A stretch of 64,000 bases of DNA from Bin5 sp022827195 (GTDB taxonomy: Bacteria > Chloroflexota > Anaerolineae > Caldilineales > Caldilineaceae): the NCBI GenBank assembly GCA_965208275.1, contig OZ242331.1:1488001-1552000 (forward strand), given 5' to 3'. Below the pieces are notes generated by a model, which had not been told where the DNA came from, did no database searches, and saw only the letters and a program-made list of their open reading frames with translations. Each line of letters opens with the position of its first letter. Positions within the stretch are counted from its first letter, which is position 1. Below, in pieces: positions 8,697-17,437 of this stretch. The translations under genes and the position numbers were made by a program.

Positions 8697-11459
8697 CTAC
8701 ATCATCGACACGGGGTCGATGTCGATGCGCCAGCCGAAGGGAATGTCGATGCCTGCCAAAACCGCTGACGGGTCGGCAGCGCGGATGATGATCTGCCAGC
8801 GATAGTTCCCGCGATAGCGGGCGTAAGGGGCAGGGGCGGGTCCGAGCAGCTCCGTGCCTTCGCCCCAGATTCCGAGTTCCTCGGCGCGTCGCCGGAGGTT
8901 GATTGCCATGCGACGCGCCTGTACTTCCACCGTCTCCATTTTTTTGTGCCAGAATATCAGGCGGGCCAACCTGCTCACCGGCGGATAGAACTGTTCCCGG
9001 CGAAAAGTCATTTCTCTCTCGTAGAAGGCGCGGTAGTCGTGGGCGGCTGCGGCCTGAATTGCGTAGTGCTCGGGCGAGTAGCTCTGAAAGATCACGCGGC
9101 CGCCGCGTTTGCTGCGACCGGCGCGACCGGCAACCTGCATCAAGAGCTGAAAGGTCCGTTCCGCCGCTCGGAAGTCTGGCAGATAGAGTCCGACGTCGGC
9201 GGAGACGACGCCGACCAGCGTTACCAGGGGTAGGTCCAGCCCTTTAGCGATCATCTGCGTGCCGACGAGGACGTCGGCTTCATGGTTGGCGAACCGTTCG
9301 AGAATCTGCTCGTGGCTGCCTCTGCGGCCTGTCGTATCCCTGTCCCAGCGCAGGAGGCGGGCGCGCGGCGCGATTTGGCCGACAAACTCCTCGATCCGCT
9401 GGGTACCGCTTCCGAAATACCGGATACGATTACTGCCGCAGTCCGGACACTCGGAGGGGATAGGCTCGCGGGCGTTGCAGCGGTGGCAGATTAGCTGGGC
9501 GGCGCGTTCGTGAAACGTGAGGGGCGTATCGCAGCGCGAGCAGTTCGCGACCAGGCCGCAGTCCCGGCACATAACGAACGTGTGGGTCCCACGGCGGTTG
9601 AGGAATAGGATGGCCTGTTCGCCTGAATCCAGGACCGTGTGAAGCTCGGACTGAAGGCTGCGGCTGAAGATGCTGCGATTGCCGGCGCGCAGCTCCTGGC
9701 GCATATCGACGACTTCGACGGGCGGAAGCGCGGCGTAAGCGGGGGCAGCAACAGGGGGTTCAGAGTCGGGTAAGCCGGACTGCTGCCGCTCTTCGTGACC
9801 CAGGACCCTGTCCGGTATTTCCAAGAGTTTCAGGAAGCCCTGGTCGGCCCGGTGATAGGCGTCCAGCGAGGGCGTGGCGCTGCCGAGGATCAGGCCGCTG
9901 CCGGTGACGCGCGCCATCTGTTCAGCCACGGTGCGGGCGTCGTAGAAGACGGTGAAACTGCCCCATTCGTCTGTATCCTGCTTGTAGGTCGCTTCGTGCT
10001 CTTCGTCGATGACGATGAGTCCCAGCCGCGGCATGGGCGCGAATAGGGCGCTGCGTGCGCCGATGATGACGTCGATTTCGCCGTCGCGCGTTTTGCGCCA
10101 CACGTCGTAGCGCTGACCGCTGTTCAGGCCGGAATGGATCACGGAGACTCGGTCGGGAAAGCGTCCGGCGAAGCGGGCAACTGTCTGTGGTGTGAGCGCG
10201 ATTTCCGGCACGAGTACGATGGCTTGCCGGTTGCGCGCCAAGGTAGCGGCGATTGCGCGCAGATAGATTTCGGTCTTTCCGCTGCCGGTCGCCCCGTGCA
10301 GGAGAAAGCAGGCACTTCGTGTAGCGGGCTGATCTTCGGCGTTGCAGTTCGCCGGGTCTGCGTCGTCATAGGCTGCGACTCCACTCGCAAACAGACTTTC
10401 ACTGATCTCATCCCAAACGCGCTCCTGCTGCCCGGTCAGCCGGGGCGGGTGTGTGACGGGATATGTGCGTCCCATGAGTGGATCTCGGTAGCGCGATCTT
10501 TGTTCGATCCGGACCAGACCTGCCTGCTGGAGCTGGCGAAGGCTCTTCAAGTCTGTGTCTACTTGCGCGTAGAGATCTGACTTCCAGACAGGTCCATGGG
10601 CCTCTGCCAAGGCCAGGAGAACCTTTTTGTATTTCAGGGAGCCGCGCAACTTGAGAATCGCTTCTTCGGTCGAGGCGACCGGCGAGGCCAGCGTGACTGC
10701 GTCTTTGTCGACGCGAATCAGCTGCTTCTGTCGCAGCTTCGAGATCGCCTCGGACGAATTCAAGTTGCACTCGATCTTCAGCTCTTCAACGGATTTCGGG
10801 CGGTCCGGCTCGGGAAGCAGGGCGGTTAGAACCTGCGCCTGCTTGGTTGCGCGGCCCAGTGCGAACAGACTTTCGCGAATTGCGGGCGGGTCGATGAGCA
10901 GTTCGATCTGCTCTTCGCGCCTGGTGCGCACCCTTGGCGGCGAGCCATCTTTGGTCAAGAGGCCGGGCGTCAGGAAGAGTTTGACCGATTCGGAAACGGG
11001 GGCAATGTAGTAGTCGGCGACCCAGAAGGCCAGTTCCAGCTGGGTGCGGGTGAGGACCGGCTGGGGGCGTGCGAGGCGGGAGACGGGCTTTGTCTCGACT
11101 TGTGAGGAAGGCGCGGTCCTTACGACGATTCCCTGAACCTCCTGAGAACCGAAGGGTACCCAAACCAGGTGACCCGGGCGAACTTTTCCTTTCAGTTGCG
11201 GCGGCAGGTGGTAGTCGAATGTCTGATACTGGGCCGCGCCGCCGCTGCGCTGATGAATCGACCGGGCTGCGCGGGGCAGCGTCGAGGACAGGCGTTCATC
11301 TGCGATTTCGATTCCGCCGAATTCAAGATTAGGAGGGGGCGCTTCTTCCTCTCTGAAGGACCGTCGGATTGGAATGTTGACGATCACCTCGACGAATTCA
11401 TCTTCTTCCCGACATGCCGGCAGGTTGGTTGCGACTCGCTCACTTGTTCGGTCGGTCAT
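8697..11459 (-). CDS. priA: Primosomal protein N' (replication restart helicase)
   Basis: PriA restarts stalled replication forks by recognising the fork and loading the replisome. The 920-residue protein has helicase motif I HGATGSGKTEIYLRA, motif II IVIDEEHEATYKQ, motif III LGSATPSLDAYH, and motifs V-VI VLVGTQMIAKGLD and LLMQVAGRAGR. Between them lies the zinc-binding region with four C-x-x-C pairs (CRDCG, CSRC, CHRC, CPDCG). It is longer than E. coli PriA (732 residues), mainly at the N-terminus. The ATG at 11459 sits six bases after a good -10 box, so the message may be leaderless. Confidence 0.95.
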   Translation of the reverse strand: MTDRTSERVATNLPACREEDEFVEVIVNIPIRRSFREEEAPPPNLEFGGIEIADERLSSTLPRAARSIHQRSGGAAQYQTFDYHLPPQLKGKVRPGHLVWVPFGSQEVQGIVVRTAPSSQVETKPVSRLARPQPVLTRTQLELAFWVADYYIAPVSESVKLFLTPGLLTKDGSPPRVRTRREEQIELLIDPPAIRESLFALGRATKQAQVLTALLPEPDRPKSVEELKIECNLNSSEAISKLRQKQLIRVDKDAVTLASPVASTEEAILKLRGSLKYKKVLLALAEAHGPVWKSDLYAQVDTDLKSLRQLQQAGLVRIEQRSRYRDPLMGRTYPVTHPPRLTGQQERVWDEISESLFASGVAAYDDADPANCNAEDQPATRSACFLLHGATGSGKTEIYLRAIAATLARNRQAIVLVPEIALTPQTVARFAGRFPDRVSVIHSGLNSGQRYDVWRKTRDGEIDVIIGARSALFAPMPRLGLIVIDEEHEATYKQDTDEWGSFTVFYDARTVAEQMARVTGSGLILGSATPSLDAYHRADQGFLKLLEIPDRVLGHEERQQSGLPDSEPPVAAPAYAALPPVEVVDMRQELRAGNRSIFSRSLQSELHTVLDSGEQAILFLNRRGTHTFVMCRDCGLVANCSRCDTPLTFHERAAQLICHRCNAREPIPSECPDCGSNRIRYFGSGTQRIEEFVGQIAPRARLLRWDRDTTGRRGSHEQILERFANHEADVLVGTQMIAKGLDLPLVTLVGVVSADVGLYLPDFRAAERTFQLLMQVAGRAGRSKRGGRVIFQSYSPEHYAIQAAAAHDYRAFYEREMTFRREQFYPPVSRLARLIFWHKKMETVEVQARRMAINLRRRAEELGIWGEGTELLGPAPAPYARYRGNYRWQIIIRAADPSAVLAGIDIPFGWRIDIDPVSMM

Positions 11460-11465
11460 GCCCCT

Positions 11466-11495
11466 ATTGTAAAACCAAGAGAGTCATGCGGCCAA
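11466..11495 (-). promoter_or_regulatory. Candidate leaderless promoter of priA
   Basis: On the minus strand a TTGGCC -35-like hexamer (11490-11495) and a TACAAT -10 (11466-11471) are separated by 18 bases. The -10 ends six bases before the priA ATG, so transcription would start at or next to the A of the start codon. The only G-run lies directly against the ATG, too close for a Shine-Dalgarno. Confidence 0.5.
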
Positions 11496-11598
11496 GCAGA
11501 TCTGCTGCCCCGAGCCGGGCCTGCGGACAGGTTCACTCGCGGGAATTATCCTGCTGTACAGGGGCGGACAGGTGAAGACGCTACGATGAGGGCAAGGT

Positions 11599-13044
11599 CT
11601 ACCAACGGCGGCGACGTTGAAAGGTGAGCAACTGCGTGAGGCGGAAGATCAGTGCGTATACATATTCCTGCCAGAGACCGACAGGAAGCGCAAAGGCAGC
11701 GGGCAGGAAGGTCGTCAGAGGGTGGTGTTGCAGAGGTATGCCAAAAATGTTAAAGACAGCGGCCAGGATTGCGAATACGATCAGTCCCAGGACCACGCCC
11801 ATCAGCGGTTGGATGGTCGTGCGTAGGATGTATTGATCGTCGAACTCCTGATGAATGCGCATGCGCTCGACGAGGAATGAGATTGAGCCGAGGCAGCCGC
11901 CGGCTCCACCCGCGACGATAGCCCAGAGCGCGGGGACAAAGAGAGCCTCCTCCCATCCGAGCCTGGCAGCGGCTCGGCCTACGATTTGATCGATGCTTTG
12001 GGGATAAAGTTGCAGCGCCGCGCCCAGACCGCCCAGGAATGCCAGCCACAGAATCAACCGCCAGACGGTTCGCAGGGCCAGGAGTCTGGAGTGCCTGCGA
12101 CTCAAGGTTGCGCGTTCAAGGATCAGCCGAGCTTGCTGGATGTTGTACTCGGCCCGTTCGATACGGTGCGGCTCGGAACGAACGATTTCCATCGCCTCCC
12201 GCAACAGGGAGAGGGCATGGCCCGTGTTTTCCCTGCGCGCTTTCCGGTGCCGGTTGATCGCCTTGAACAGTACTGAGATCTCCTCTTCGACGACCATGAC
12301 ATCGGTTGCAGTCACGTCGAACCTTGCATCGGCCGCCTGGCCGAGGGCCAGTTGTGAAGCGCCAACGGGTCTGTCCAAGAGGGAGGAAGACTGTGCGCGG
12401 TGTCGCTGAATCGGATACGCCTCTGCAGAGTCCACTTCAAGGAGAGGCGGCACGACGTCCGGCTGGTCGTTGGCGTCGTCATCGGACGATGACATTGCTG
12501 AATACTGGAATGCGGGCTCAGAAGGACGCTGGTGTGCAAGTGGATCTGTGATGGTTTCGGACGATTCGGGATCTGAGGGGGAACCATCCGACTCAGCAGG
12601 TGGGGGATCGTGGATAGGGGCTCGCTCAATGAGGCTTGGCAGATCGCGGCCGGCCTGTTCCGCTTCGACATGACTACCCGAATTGTTGTCGTTGTCGAGA
12701 ACAACAGGGAACGACGGTTCGTAGAGTTCGGACGTGGTCTTCCATTCCAGTGCTTTCTCGTCGTCTTCACGTGCTTCTCGGTGCGGCTTTTGTACAGTTT
12801 CTACAGTGTCCTTGGCGTCGAAATCGTCGCTTGACCGTCCGTCGACTCTTCCCGGTGACAGCTGTTCAAGCAGGTACTCGGCCCGCTGCCGTAGGGCGGC
12901 CAGCTGCGCGGCCGATTCCTCCAGCAGTTCAAGGGAAGGAGGGTGCTCCTGTTCGGTGTCGGTCGGTGTTGGGGCAGCCCAGTTTGGCTGGGATCCGGCG
13001 TCGTTTTCGTTCGACGATCTAGAGTTTTTTTCTGATTCAAACAT
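11599..13044 (-). CDS. Large acidic protein with a C-terminal membrane domain, function unknown
   Basis: The roughly 481-residue product has an N-terminal half that is Ser/Asp/Glu/Pro-rich and likely disordered, then a charged helical stretch around residues 265-320 (MVVEEEISVLFKAINRHRKA, then long amphipathic helices), and finally about four hydrophobic spans starting with LILWLAFLGGLGAAL. It ends in a basic tail QRRRRW. I recognise no family. The layout suggests a membrane-anchored scaffold with a cytoplasmic acidic arm. The start ATG 13044 is preceded by an in-frame TTG and no clear ribosome site. It is divergent from rpmH. Confidence 0.65.
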   Translation of the reverse strand: MFESEKNSRSSNENDAGSQPNWAAPTPTDTEQEHPPSLELLEESAAQLAALRQRAEYLLEQLSPGRVDGRSSDDFDAKDTVETVQKPHREAREDDEKALEWKTTSELYEPSFPVVLDNDNNSGSHVEAEQAGRDLPSLIERAPIHDPPPAESDGSPSDPESSETITDPLAHQRPSEPAFQYSAMSSSDDDANDQPDVVPPLLEVDSAEAYPIQRHRAQSSSLLDRPVGASQLALGQAADARFDVTATDVMVVEEEISVLFKAINRHRKARRENTGHALSLLREAMEIVRSEPHRIERAEYNIQQARLILERATLSRRHSRLLALRTVWRLILWLAFLGGLGAALQLYPQSIDQIVGRAAARLGWEEALFVPALWAIVAGGAGGCLGSISFLVERMRIHQEFDDQYILRTTIQPLMGVVLGLIVFAILAAVFNIFGIPLQHHPLTTFLPAAFALPVGLWQEYVYALIFRLTQLLTFQRRRRW

Positions 13045-13456
13045 CAAGAGTTGCGGTGCCTCAAGTAGACCTGTCGGAGGCGCGCGTGCAAGTCCGGACC
13101 AAGCAGGAAAAGAGCGCGCGAGCTCTGGCAGTCGATAGACTTCTACTATATCATACGCGTTACAGGTACGAAAAGAAGCACTATTTTTCGTATAGTCAAG
13201 GGCTTCTTGCGTCCCTAGTAGGTGCTGCTCGCCGGGTGCAGGGGACGGGAACGGGGGGTCGCCGACGGTTGACCGATTCTAAAGCCTCGGCCTGCGTTAC
13301 CCCCACCTACAAATGTTACCACGATGGCAAACGGGAAGCCACAGCTTCAGTCTCGGACAATTGAAAATCGCAGGAGATTTGACAGTCCTGTTCGATTTCA
13401 CTTATAATAGAACATTGGAAGTGGAACTGAAATGGTAACTCCGAAGGAGTATGGAT
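13045..13456. promoter_or_regulatory. Divergent intergenic region with rpmH promoter
   Basis: This 412-base gap separates the acidic membrane protein from rpmH. On the plus strand TTGACA (13379-13384) and TATAAT (13404-13409) with a 19-base spacer form a likely rpmH promoter. An AT-rich patch at 13139-13197 contains an 8-bp inverted repeat, TACGAAAA (13167-13174) and TTTTCGTA (13185-13192), which may serve the minus-strand gene. I see no DnaA boxes and no open frame that looks coding. Confidence 0.6.
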
Positions 13457-13621
13457 ATGCCCAAGCGAACCTGGCAGCCAAAGGTTCGAAAGCGGTTGCG
13501 CACGCACGGCTTCCGCAAGAGAATGCAAAGCCCGGGTGGGCGCAACGTCCTGAAACGGCGCAGGTTAAAACAGCGTACACACTTAGCGGTCACACTGTCA
13601 ACTCGCAAGCGCGAATTTTAG
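13457..13621 (+). CDS. rpmH: Ribosomal protein L34
   Basis: A 54-residue, strongly basic protein translated from ATG 13457 begins MPKRTWQPKVRKRLRTHGF and continues SPGGRNVLKRRR, the hallmark of bacterial L34 (K-R-T-x-Q-P, H-G-F, G-R-x-V-L-x-R-R-R). L34 is a small protein of the 50S subunit. AAGGAG at 13444-13449 is well spaced for this ATG, so the in-frame ATG two codons earlier is less likely. The C-terminal end (LAVTLSTRKREF) is a few residues longer than usual. It heads the rpmH-rnpA-yidD-yidC-jag series. Confidence 0.95.
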   Translation: MPKRTWQPKVRKRLRTHGFRKRMQSPGGRNVLKRRRLKQRTHLAVTLSTRKREF

Positions 13622-13777
13622 CGAAAGGCGCGTGTCAAGTCGTTGCCTCAGCCGCGAAAGAGGGCAAGAAGGGGTCTGTTGAAGGGATTGGAGGGACGGC
13701 CCAACATCCGGGGTCTTTTTTCGGCCCTTCACGCACAAAGAATAGTTCCCGATTGAGAACGATGGACGCAGTCTGTT

Positions 13778-14143
13778 GTGAGACGACAGTTCAGGGTTCG
13801 CGACAATGTGCGATTTGTGGAAGTTCGTCGTCGGGGCAGGAGTTTCAGCAATCGCCTGGCGGTGTTGTGTGTCCTGGGGAACGGGCTTCCTTACAGCCGT
13901 TTCGGTTTCTCGGTTAGCCGGAGAATCGGACGTGCGGTGGTGCGAAACCTTGTGAAGCGTCGAATGCGGGAATCTGTGCGTATGCGCATGCCCCAGATTG
14001 AACCCGGTTGGGACTGTGTTTTTATCGCGAGGAATCCGATACGGCAAGCGACATACGGCAAAGTCGACGAGGCTTGCGCGCAGCTGCTACGCCGGGCATC
14101 GCTGACAAGCGCCAATGGCTCCCAAGAAAGGGATGGCGCCTGA
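13778..14143 (+). CDS. rnpA: Ribonuclease P protein component
   Basis: RnpA assists the RNase P RNA in maturing tRNA 5' ends. The 121-residue basic product contains RRRGRSFSNRLAVLCVL, RFGFSVSRRIGRAVVRN and KRRMRES; the last matches the central R-N-x-x-K-R-R-x-R-E signature helix of the family. The only start codon in frame after the last upstream stop is GTG 13778, and no Shine-Dalgarno precedes it, which suggests coupling to or weak initiation after rpmH. The order rpmH then rnpA is the standard bacterial one. Confidence 0.93.
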   Translation: MRRQFRVRDNVRFVEVRRRGRSFSNRLAVLCVLGNGLPYSRFGFSVSRRIGRAVVRNLVKRRMRESVRMRMPQIEPGWDCVFIARNPIRQATYGKVDEACAQLLRRASLTSANGSQERDGA

Positions 14144-14156
14144 GGAGCTTTGAGAC

Positions 14157-14366
14157 TTGCGAGCCGTTGTGCTGCTGCTGATTCGACTGTATCAGCGTGC
14201 GCTGTCACCGCTTCTGGGGCAGAATTGCCGCTTCCATCCGACTTGCTCCCAATATACGTATGAAGCGGTATCAAGATACGGCGCGGTGCAGGGATTGTGG
14301 ATGGGAGGGAGGCGCATTTGCCGCTGTCACCCCTGGAACCCGGGTGGATTCGACCCGGTCCCATAG
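14157..14366 (+). CDS. yidD: Membrane protein insertion efficiency factor YidD
   Basis: The 69-residue product carries the YidD signatures: IRLYQRALSPLLG, CRFHPTCSQYTYEA and CRCHPWNPGGFDPVP. YidD is a small membrane-associated protein that helps YidC-dependent insertion. The start is TTG 14157, with GAGGAG nine bases upstream and only 13 bases after the rnpA stop, so translation is probably coupled. The three cysteines and their spacing match the family. Confidence 0.93.
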   Translation: MRAVVLLLIRLYQRALSPLLGQNCRFHPTCSQYTYEAVSRYGAVQGLWMGGRRICRCHPWNPGGFDPVP

Positions 14367-14530
14367 TGCAGCCTGCACGGGGTCGCATTGTGCGATAGGG
14401 AGTAGTCCCAGACAGTTGTTGGAATAGGAAGTCTTGACAATCGCAGAGCGCAGCTAAACGTGTTTCCCAATTGGGCAGAAAACAGGCATTGCTTGCACAT
14501 GAAGCGTATGCCTCGAAGAGGAGAAAGACT

Positions 14531-15532
14531 GTGAAACGCAGATGGATAGTGTGGCTCTTGATCCTGGTTATCGCTGCCCTGCTTCTGGGAGGATGCGGAG
14601 TTCCACGCGAAGGCGTAGAGAATTGGGATGAGGCCGTGCCCGATGGCTGGTGGCAGTCGTTCATTGTCTTTCCGCTTGCGAAATCTTTGCTCTGGCTCAA
14701 AGGGGGTTTGGAGAGCCGCGACTTTCCCTATAGTTGGGGCTTTGCCATCATAATCTTTACGATCGTCATAAAGATGATCGCTTTTCCGCTGACGATGATC
14801 CAGATTCGGAGCATGCAGGCGCAGAAGGAGCTTCAGCCAAGACTACAGGAATTGCAGAAGAAGTACGGGAAGAACCGAGACAAGATGGCGCAAGAGCAGA
14901 TGAAGATGTACCGCGAGGCAGGGGTGAACCCTCTAAGCGGTTGTTTGCCGATGGTCGTCCAGATGCCGGTACTCTTCGGTCTGTACTCGGCGCTGGTCGC
15001 CTTGGGAAAGGACTTGACCAATGCTCCTTTCTTTTGGATTCCCGACCTCGGATTCCCCGAATTCACGCGCGGGCTGGCATGGATTCCTGAAAAGTTCAAT
15101 ATGGGCGAATACGGGACTTTGGCGGCCTACCTTGTGCTTCCTGTGCTACTCATGGTCAGCCAGTTCTACATGCAGCGCATGACCACCGCGGCCACGCCTC
15201 CGGGCGGCGAGAAACAGGCCGGGATGATGAAGCAGATGACGACGATGATGACTCTGATGTTCGGGTTTTTCACATTGCAGGTACCGGCCGGACTCTCCTT
15301 GTACTGGGTGACAAGCAACCTTTTGCAGATGGGTCAAACCTATATTGCGAACTACATGAGTGGCATGAATAAGGCCATAGCCCCTGCCGCACCACAGGCC
15401 GTTGCGGCCGCGGCAGCTGCGGCGCCAGCGGAAGTCGTCGCGACGCCCGCGCCTGCACCGGACGAGGTCAAGGGCGAACAGAAGAGACCCACGCCCCGAC
15501 GACGCAACCGTCGCAACCGAAAGAGAAGATGA
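14531..15532 (+). CDS. yidC: Membrane protein insertase YidC/OxaA, lipoprotein type
   Basis: The 333-residue protein starts at GTG 14531 (AGAGGAG nine bases upstream). Its N-terminus is a signal peptide ending in the lipobox L-G-G-C with Cys22, so the mature protein should be lipid-anchored, as in Gram-positive YidC/SpoIIIJ. The insertase core is clear: IIFTIVIKMIAFPLT, the coiled hairpin with KELQPRLQELQKKYG, GCLPMVVQMPVLFGLY, and later hydrophobic segments ending SLYWVTSNLLQMGQ. The tail is Ala/Pro-rich and then strongly basic (PRRRNRRNRKRR), fitting direct ribosome contact. The large periplasmic domain of proteobacterial YidC is absent. Confidence 0.93.
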   Translation: MKRRWIVWLLILVIAALLLGGCGVPREGVENWDEAVPDGWWQSFIVFPLAKSLLWLKGGLESRDFPYSWGFAIIIFTIVIKMIAFPLTMIQIRSMQAQKELQPRLQELQKKYGKNRDKMAQEQMKMYREAGVNPLSGCLPMVVQMPVLFGLYSALVALGKDLTNAPFFWIPDLGFPEFTRGLAWIPEKFNMGEYGTLAAYLVLPVLLMVSQFYMQRMTTAATPPGGEKQAGMMKQMTTMMTLMFGFFTLQVPAGLSLYWVTSNLLQMGQTYIANYMSGMNKAIAPAAPQAVAAAAAAAPAEVVATPAPAPDEVKGEQKRPTPRRRNRRNRKRR

Positions 15533-15533
15533 G

Positions 15534-16385
15534 ATGAACAGAAGTCAGAGCTTCGAGTTCGCGGCAAAGTCAGTTGAGGATGCCGTAGACGAAGGCTTGC
15601 GACAACTCGGTCTCTCCCGGGACCAGATCGACGTCGAAGTAATTGAAGAGGGCAGCCGGGGCATTTTAGGAATCGGCGCCACCGATGCACTCGTTCGAAT
15701 CAAACCCCTGACGGAACCTGAAGGGGATGAAGCCCAGACTGAAGAAGGCCCCGCTGTGTCGGAGGCGATGGCTTCTGAATCTGAAGAAGGGTCTGTTGAT
15801 CACGCTGACCACGATGCTTCTTCTGCGGAGACCGATTTGCGATCATCGGAGGACAGGGAAACAGAGGAGGAAGAGGCGGACGCAGTCCTAGTTGAACCCG
15901 GGGACCAGGCGGAAGGAGATGCCGAACTAGAGGATCTTGCGTACGATCTTCTGAGCCAGATGTTGCAGAAACTGGACATCGAGGCCGAGATCGAGCTTTC
16001 CTGGCTGGACGATCAGGATGATGGCGAAAGCCCGCTGAACCTGAATGTTGTCGGTGAGGACTTGGGCATACTCATCGGGCGCAATGGGGAGACCCTTGCC
16101 AGCATTCAGTACCTCATCCGCCTTATGGTCAATCAGGAGTTACATCGCTGGAAGAACATTGTAATTGATGTCGACGGCTACAAGCAGCGACGCGCCGAGC
16201 AGTTGAGTCAGTTGGCCCATCGCCTGGCGGAACAGGTGGTGAGCTCGGGTCGCCCTGCGTCGTTGGAACCGATGCCGGCGAGCGAGCGGCGCCTAGTCCA
16301 CATTGCTCTTCGCGACCACGAACAGGTGTATACGGCGAGCATCGGGGAAGACAGCCGGCGCAAAGTGCAGATCCTACCCAAATGA
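15534..16385 (+). CDS. jag: Jag/KhpB RNA-binding protein (Jag-N, KH, R3H)
   Basis: The 283-residue protein begins one base after the yidC stop. It has the Jag N-terminal domain (FEFAAKSVEDAVDEGLRQLG, GSRGILGIG), a long acidic Glu/Asp/Ser linker of about 90 residues, a KH domain with GILIGRNGETLASIQYLI, and an R3H domain ending in the R-x-x-H core ERRLVHIALRDH. Jag/KhpB proteins bind RNA and affect cell elongation in other bacteria. The linker is longer than in many homologues. The operon position after yidC is standard. Confidence 0.92.
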   Translation: MNRSQSFEFAAKSVEDAVDEGLRQLGLSRDQIDVEVIEEGSRGILGIGATDALVRIKPLTEPEGDEAQTEEGPAVSEAMASESEEGSVDHADHDASSAETDLRSSEDRETEEEEADAVLVEPGDQAEGDAELEDLAYDLLSQMLQKLDIEAEIELSWLDDQDDGESPLNLNVVGEDLGILIGRNGETLASIQYLIRLMVNQELHRWKNIVIDVDGYKQRRAEQLSQLAHRLAEQVVSSGRPASLEPMPASERRLVHIALRDHEQVYTASIGEDSRRKVQILPK

Positions 16386-16419
16386 GAGGCGGCAGCCCGA
16401 GACTTGCTTCGCACAGTCA

Positions 16420-17307
16420 ATGTCAATCGATCTTCTTGCGATAGGGACCGTCACGCGGGACATTGAGACCGCCGATCCTGCGAGTGTTGACTACGTCCTG
16501 GGCGGCACGGTCAGTTTCGCTGCAGTCACAGCCGCTCGATTGGGCTACAGACCGGCCATCCTCACCCGCGCCGGAGATGACGTCGACCTGACCGTCCTGC
16601 ATGAGATTGCCTCCGTTCACGTTCTTCCTTCAGAGCGGACAACGACCTTCGCCAATTTGTATTCGCCCGCCGGAAGGGTCCAATACTGTTACACGCCTTC
16701 GCCGCCGATCGGAGCCAGGGACATTCCTCCCCAGCTCAGGGCGCCGCGTATCGCGCTGCTAGGTCCTCTCGCGAATGAAGTTTTGCCCGACGTAGCCGCA
16801 GCTTTTGCGACAGAGACAATTGTGGCGGCCGTGCCGCAGGGTTGGATGCGCCGTTGGGACAGCGACGGCAGGGTATTTCCATGCGCGTGGACCACTATGA
16901 CGGATATCCTGCCGCTCCTCGACGTACTCATCCTGTCGATTGAGGACATTGACGGAGAGCTGCAGCTTCTTCGCGAGTTCCTGAAGTACACTTCGCTTGT
17001 TATACTCACCGAATATCGGGACGGTAGCACGGTTTACCGGCGAGCTGGCGACGAAGTCGAGACTTTTCCGGTTCCGCCGCGGCCGGCCGACGAATTGGAC
17101 CCTACCGGCGCGGGCGACATTTTTGCAACGGCTTTTCTTCTGCGGCTTGCAGCAACGGGCGACCCGCTCGATGCCGCGCGCTATGCCAATGTGACTGCCT
17201 CTTTCGGCGTTGAGGCGCGAGGCGTCGCAGGCATCCCAACTCATGCTGAGGTGTTGGCCTACATGGCAGAACACCCCTGGCAGGCCTGCGGTTCAGCAAG
17301 TACGTGA
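16420..17307 (+). CDS. PfkB/ribokinase-family sugar or nucleoside kinase
   Basis: The 295-residue protein starts MSIDLLAIGTVTRDI and ends with the PfkB signature DELDPTGAGDIFATAFLLRLA, which holds the anion hole and catalytic Asp of ribokinase-like kinases. GGTVSFAAVTAARLG matches the first PfkB signature block, usually G-G-x-x-x-N, here with Ser-Phe in place of the Asn region. The phosphate acceptor is unknown. Its place between jag and parA, where trmE/mnmG or rsmG often sit, is unusual. No clear ribosome site precedes the ATG; it lies 34 bases after jag. Confidence 0.8.
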   Translation: MSIDLLAIGTVTRDIETADPASVDYVLGGTVSFAAVTAARLGYRPAILTRAGDDVDLTVLHEIASVHVLPSERTTTFANLYSPAGRVQYCYTPSPPIGARDIPPQLRAPRIALLGPLANEVLPDVAAAFATETIVAAVPQGWMRRWDSDGRVFPCAWTTMTDILPLLDVLILSIEDIDGELQLLREFLKYTSLVILTEYRDGSTVYRRAGDEVETFPVPPRPADELDPTGAGDIFATAFLLRLAATGDPLDAARYANVTASFGVEARGVAGIPTHAEVLAYMAEHPWQACGSAST

Positions 17308-17437
17308 TACGGTACGGATTTCAATCAGGAACAGGAATAGGGCGCAAGTTCCACCGGCGTGTCGCTCCCATTCTGACGAAGCCGCCAGCCGTTGGGACGA
17401 CAGGAAGCCAGTCAGTTCAATAGGGCAGTTCTGAGGC

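Noticed and set aside
13045..13456. Possible replication origin upstream of rpmH
   Set aside because: No DnaA boxes (TTATCCACA-like) or AT-rich unwinding cluster were found, and dnaA is not in the window.
13685..13735. Terminator or attenuator between rpmH and rnpA ending in TTTTTT
   Set aside because: The stem would be only about three base pairs (CCC/GGG), too weak to support.
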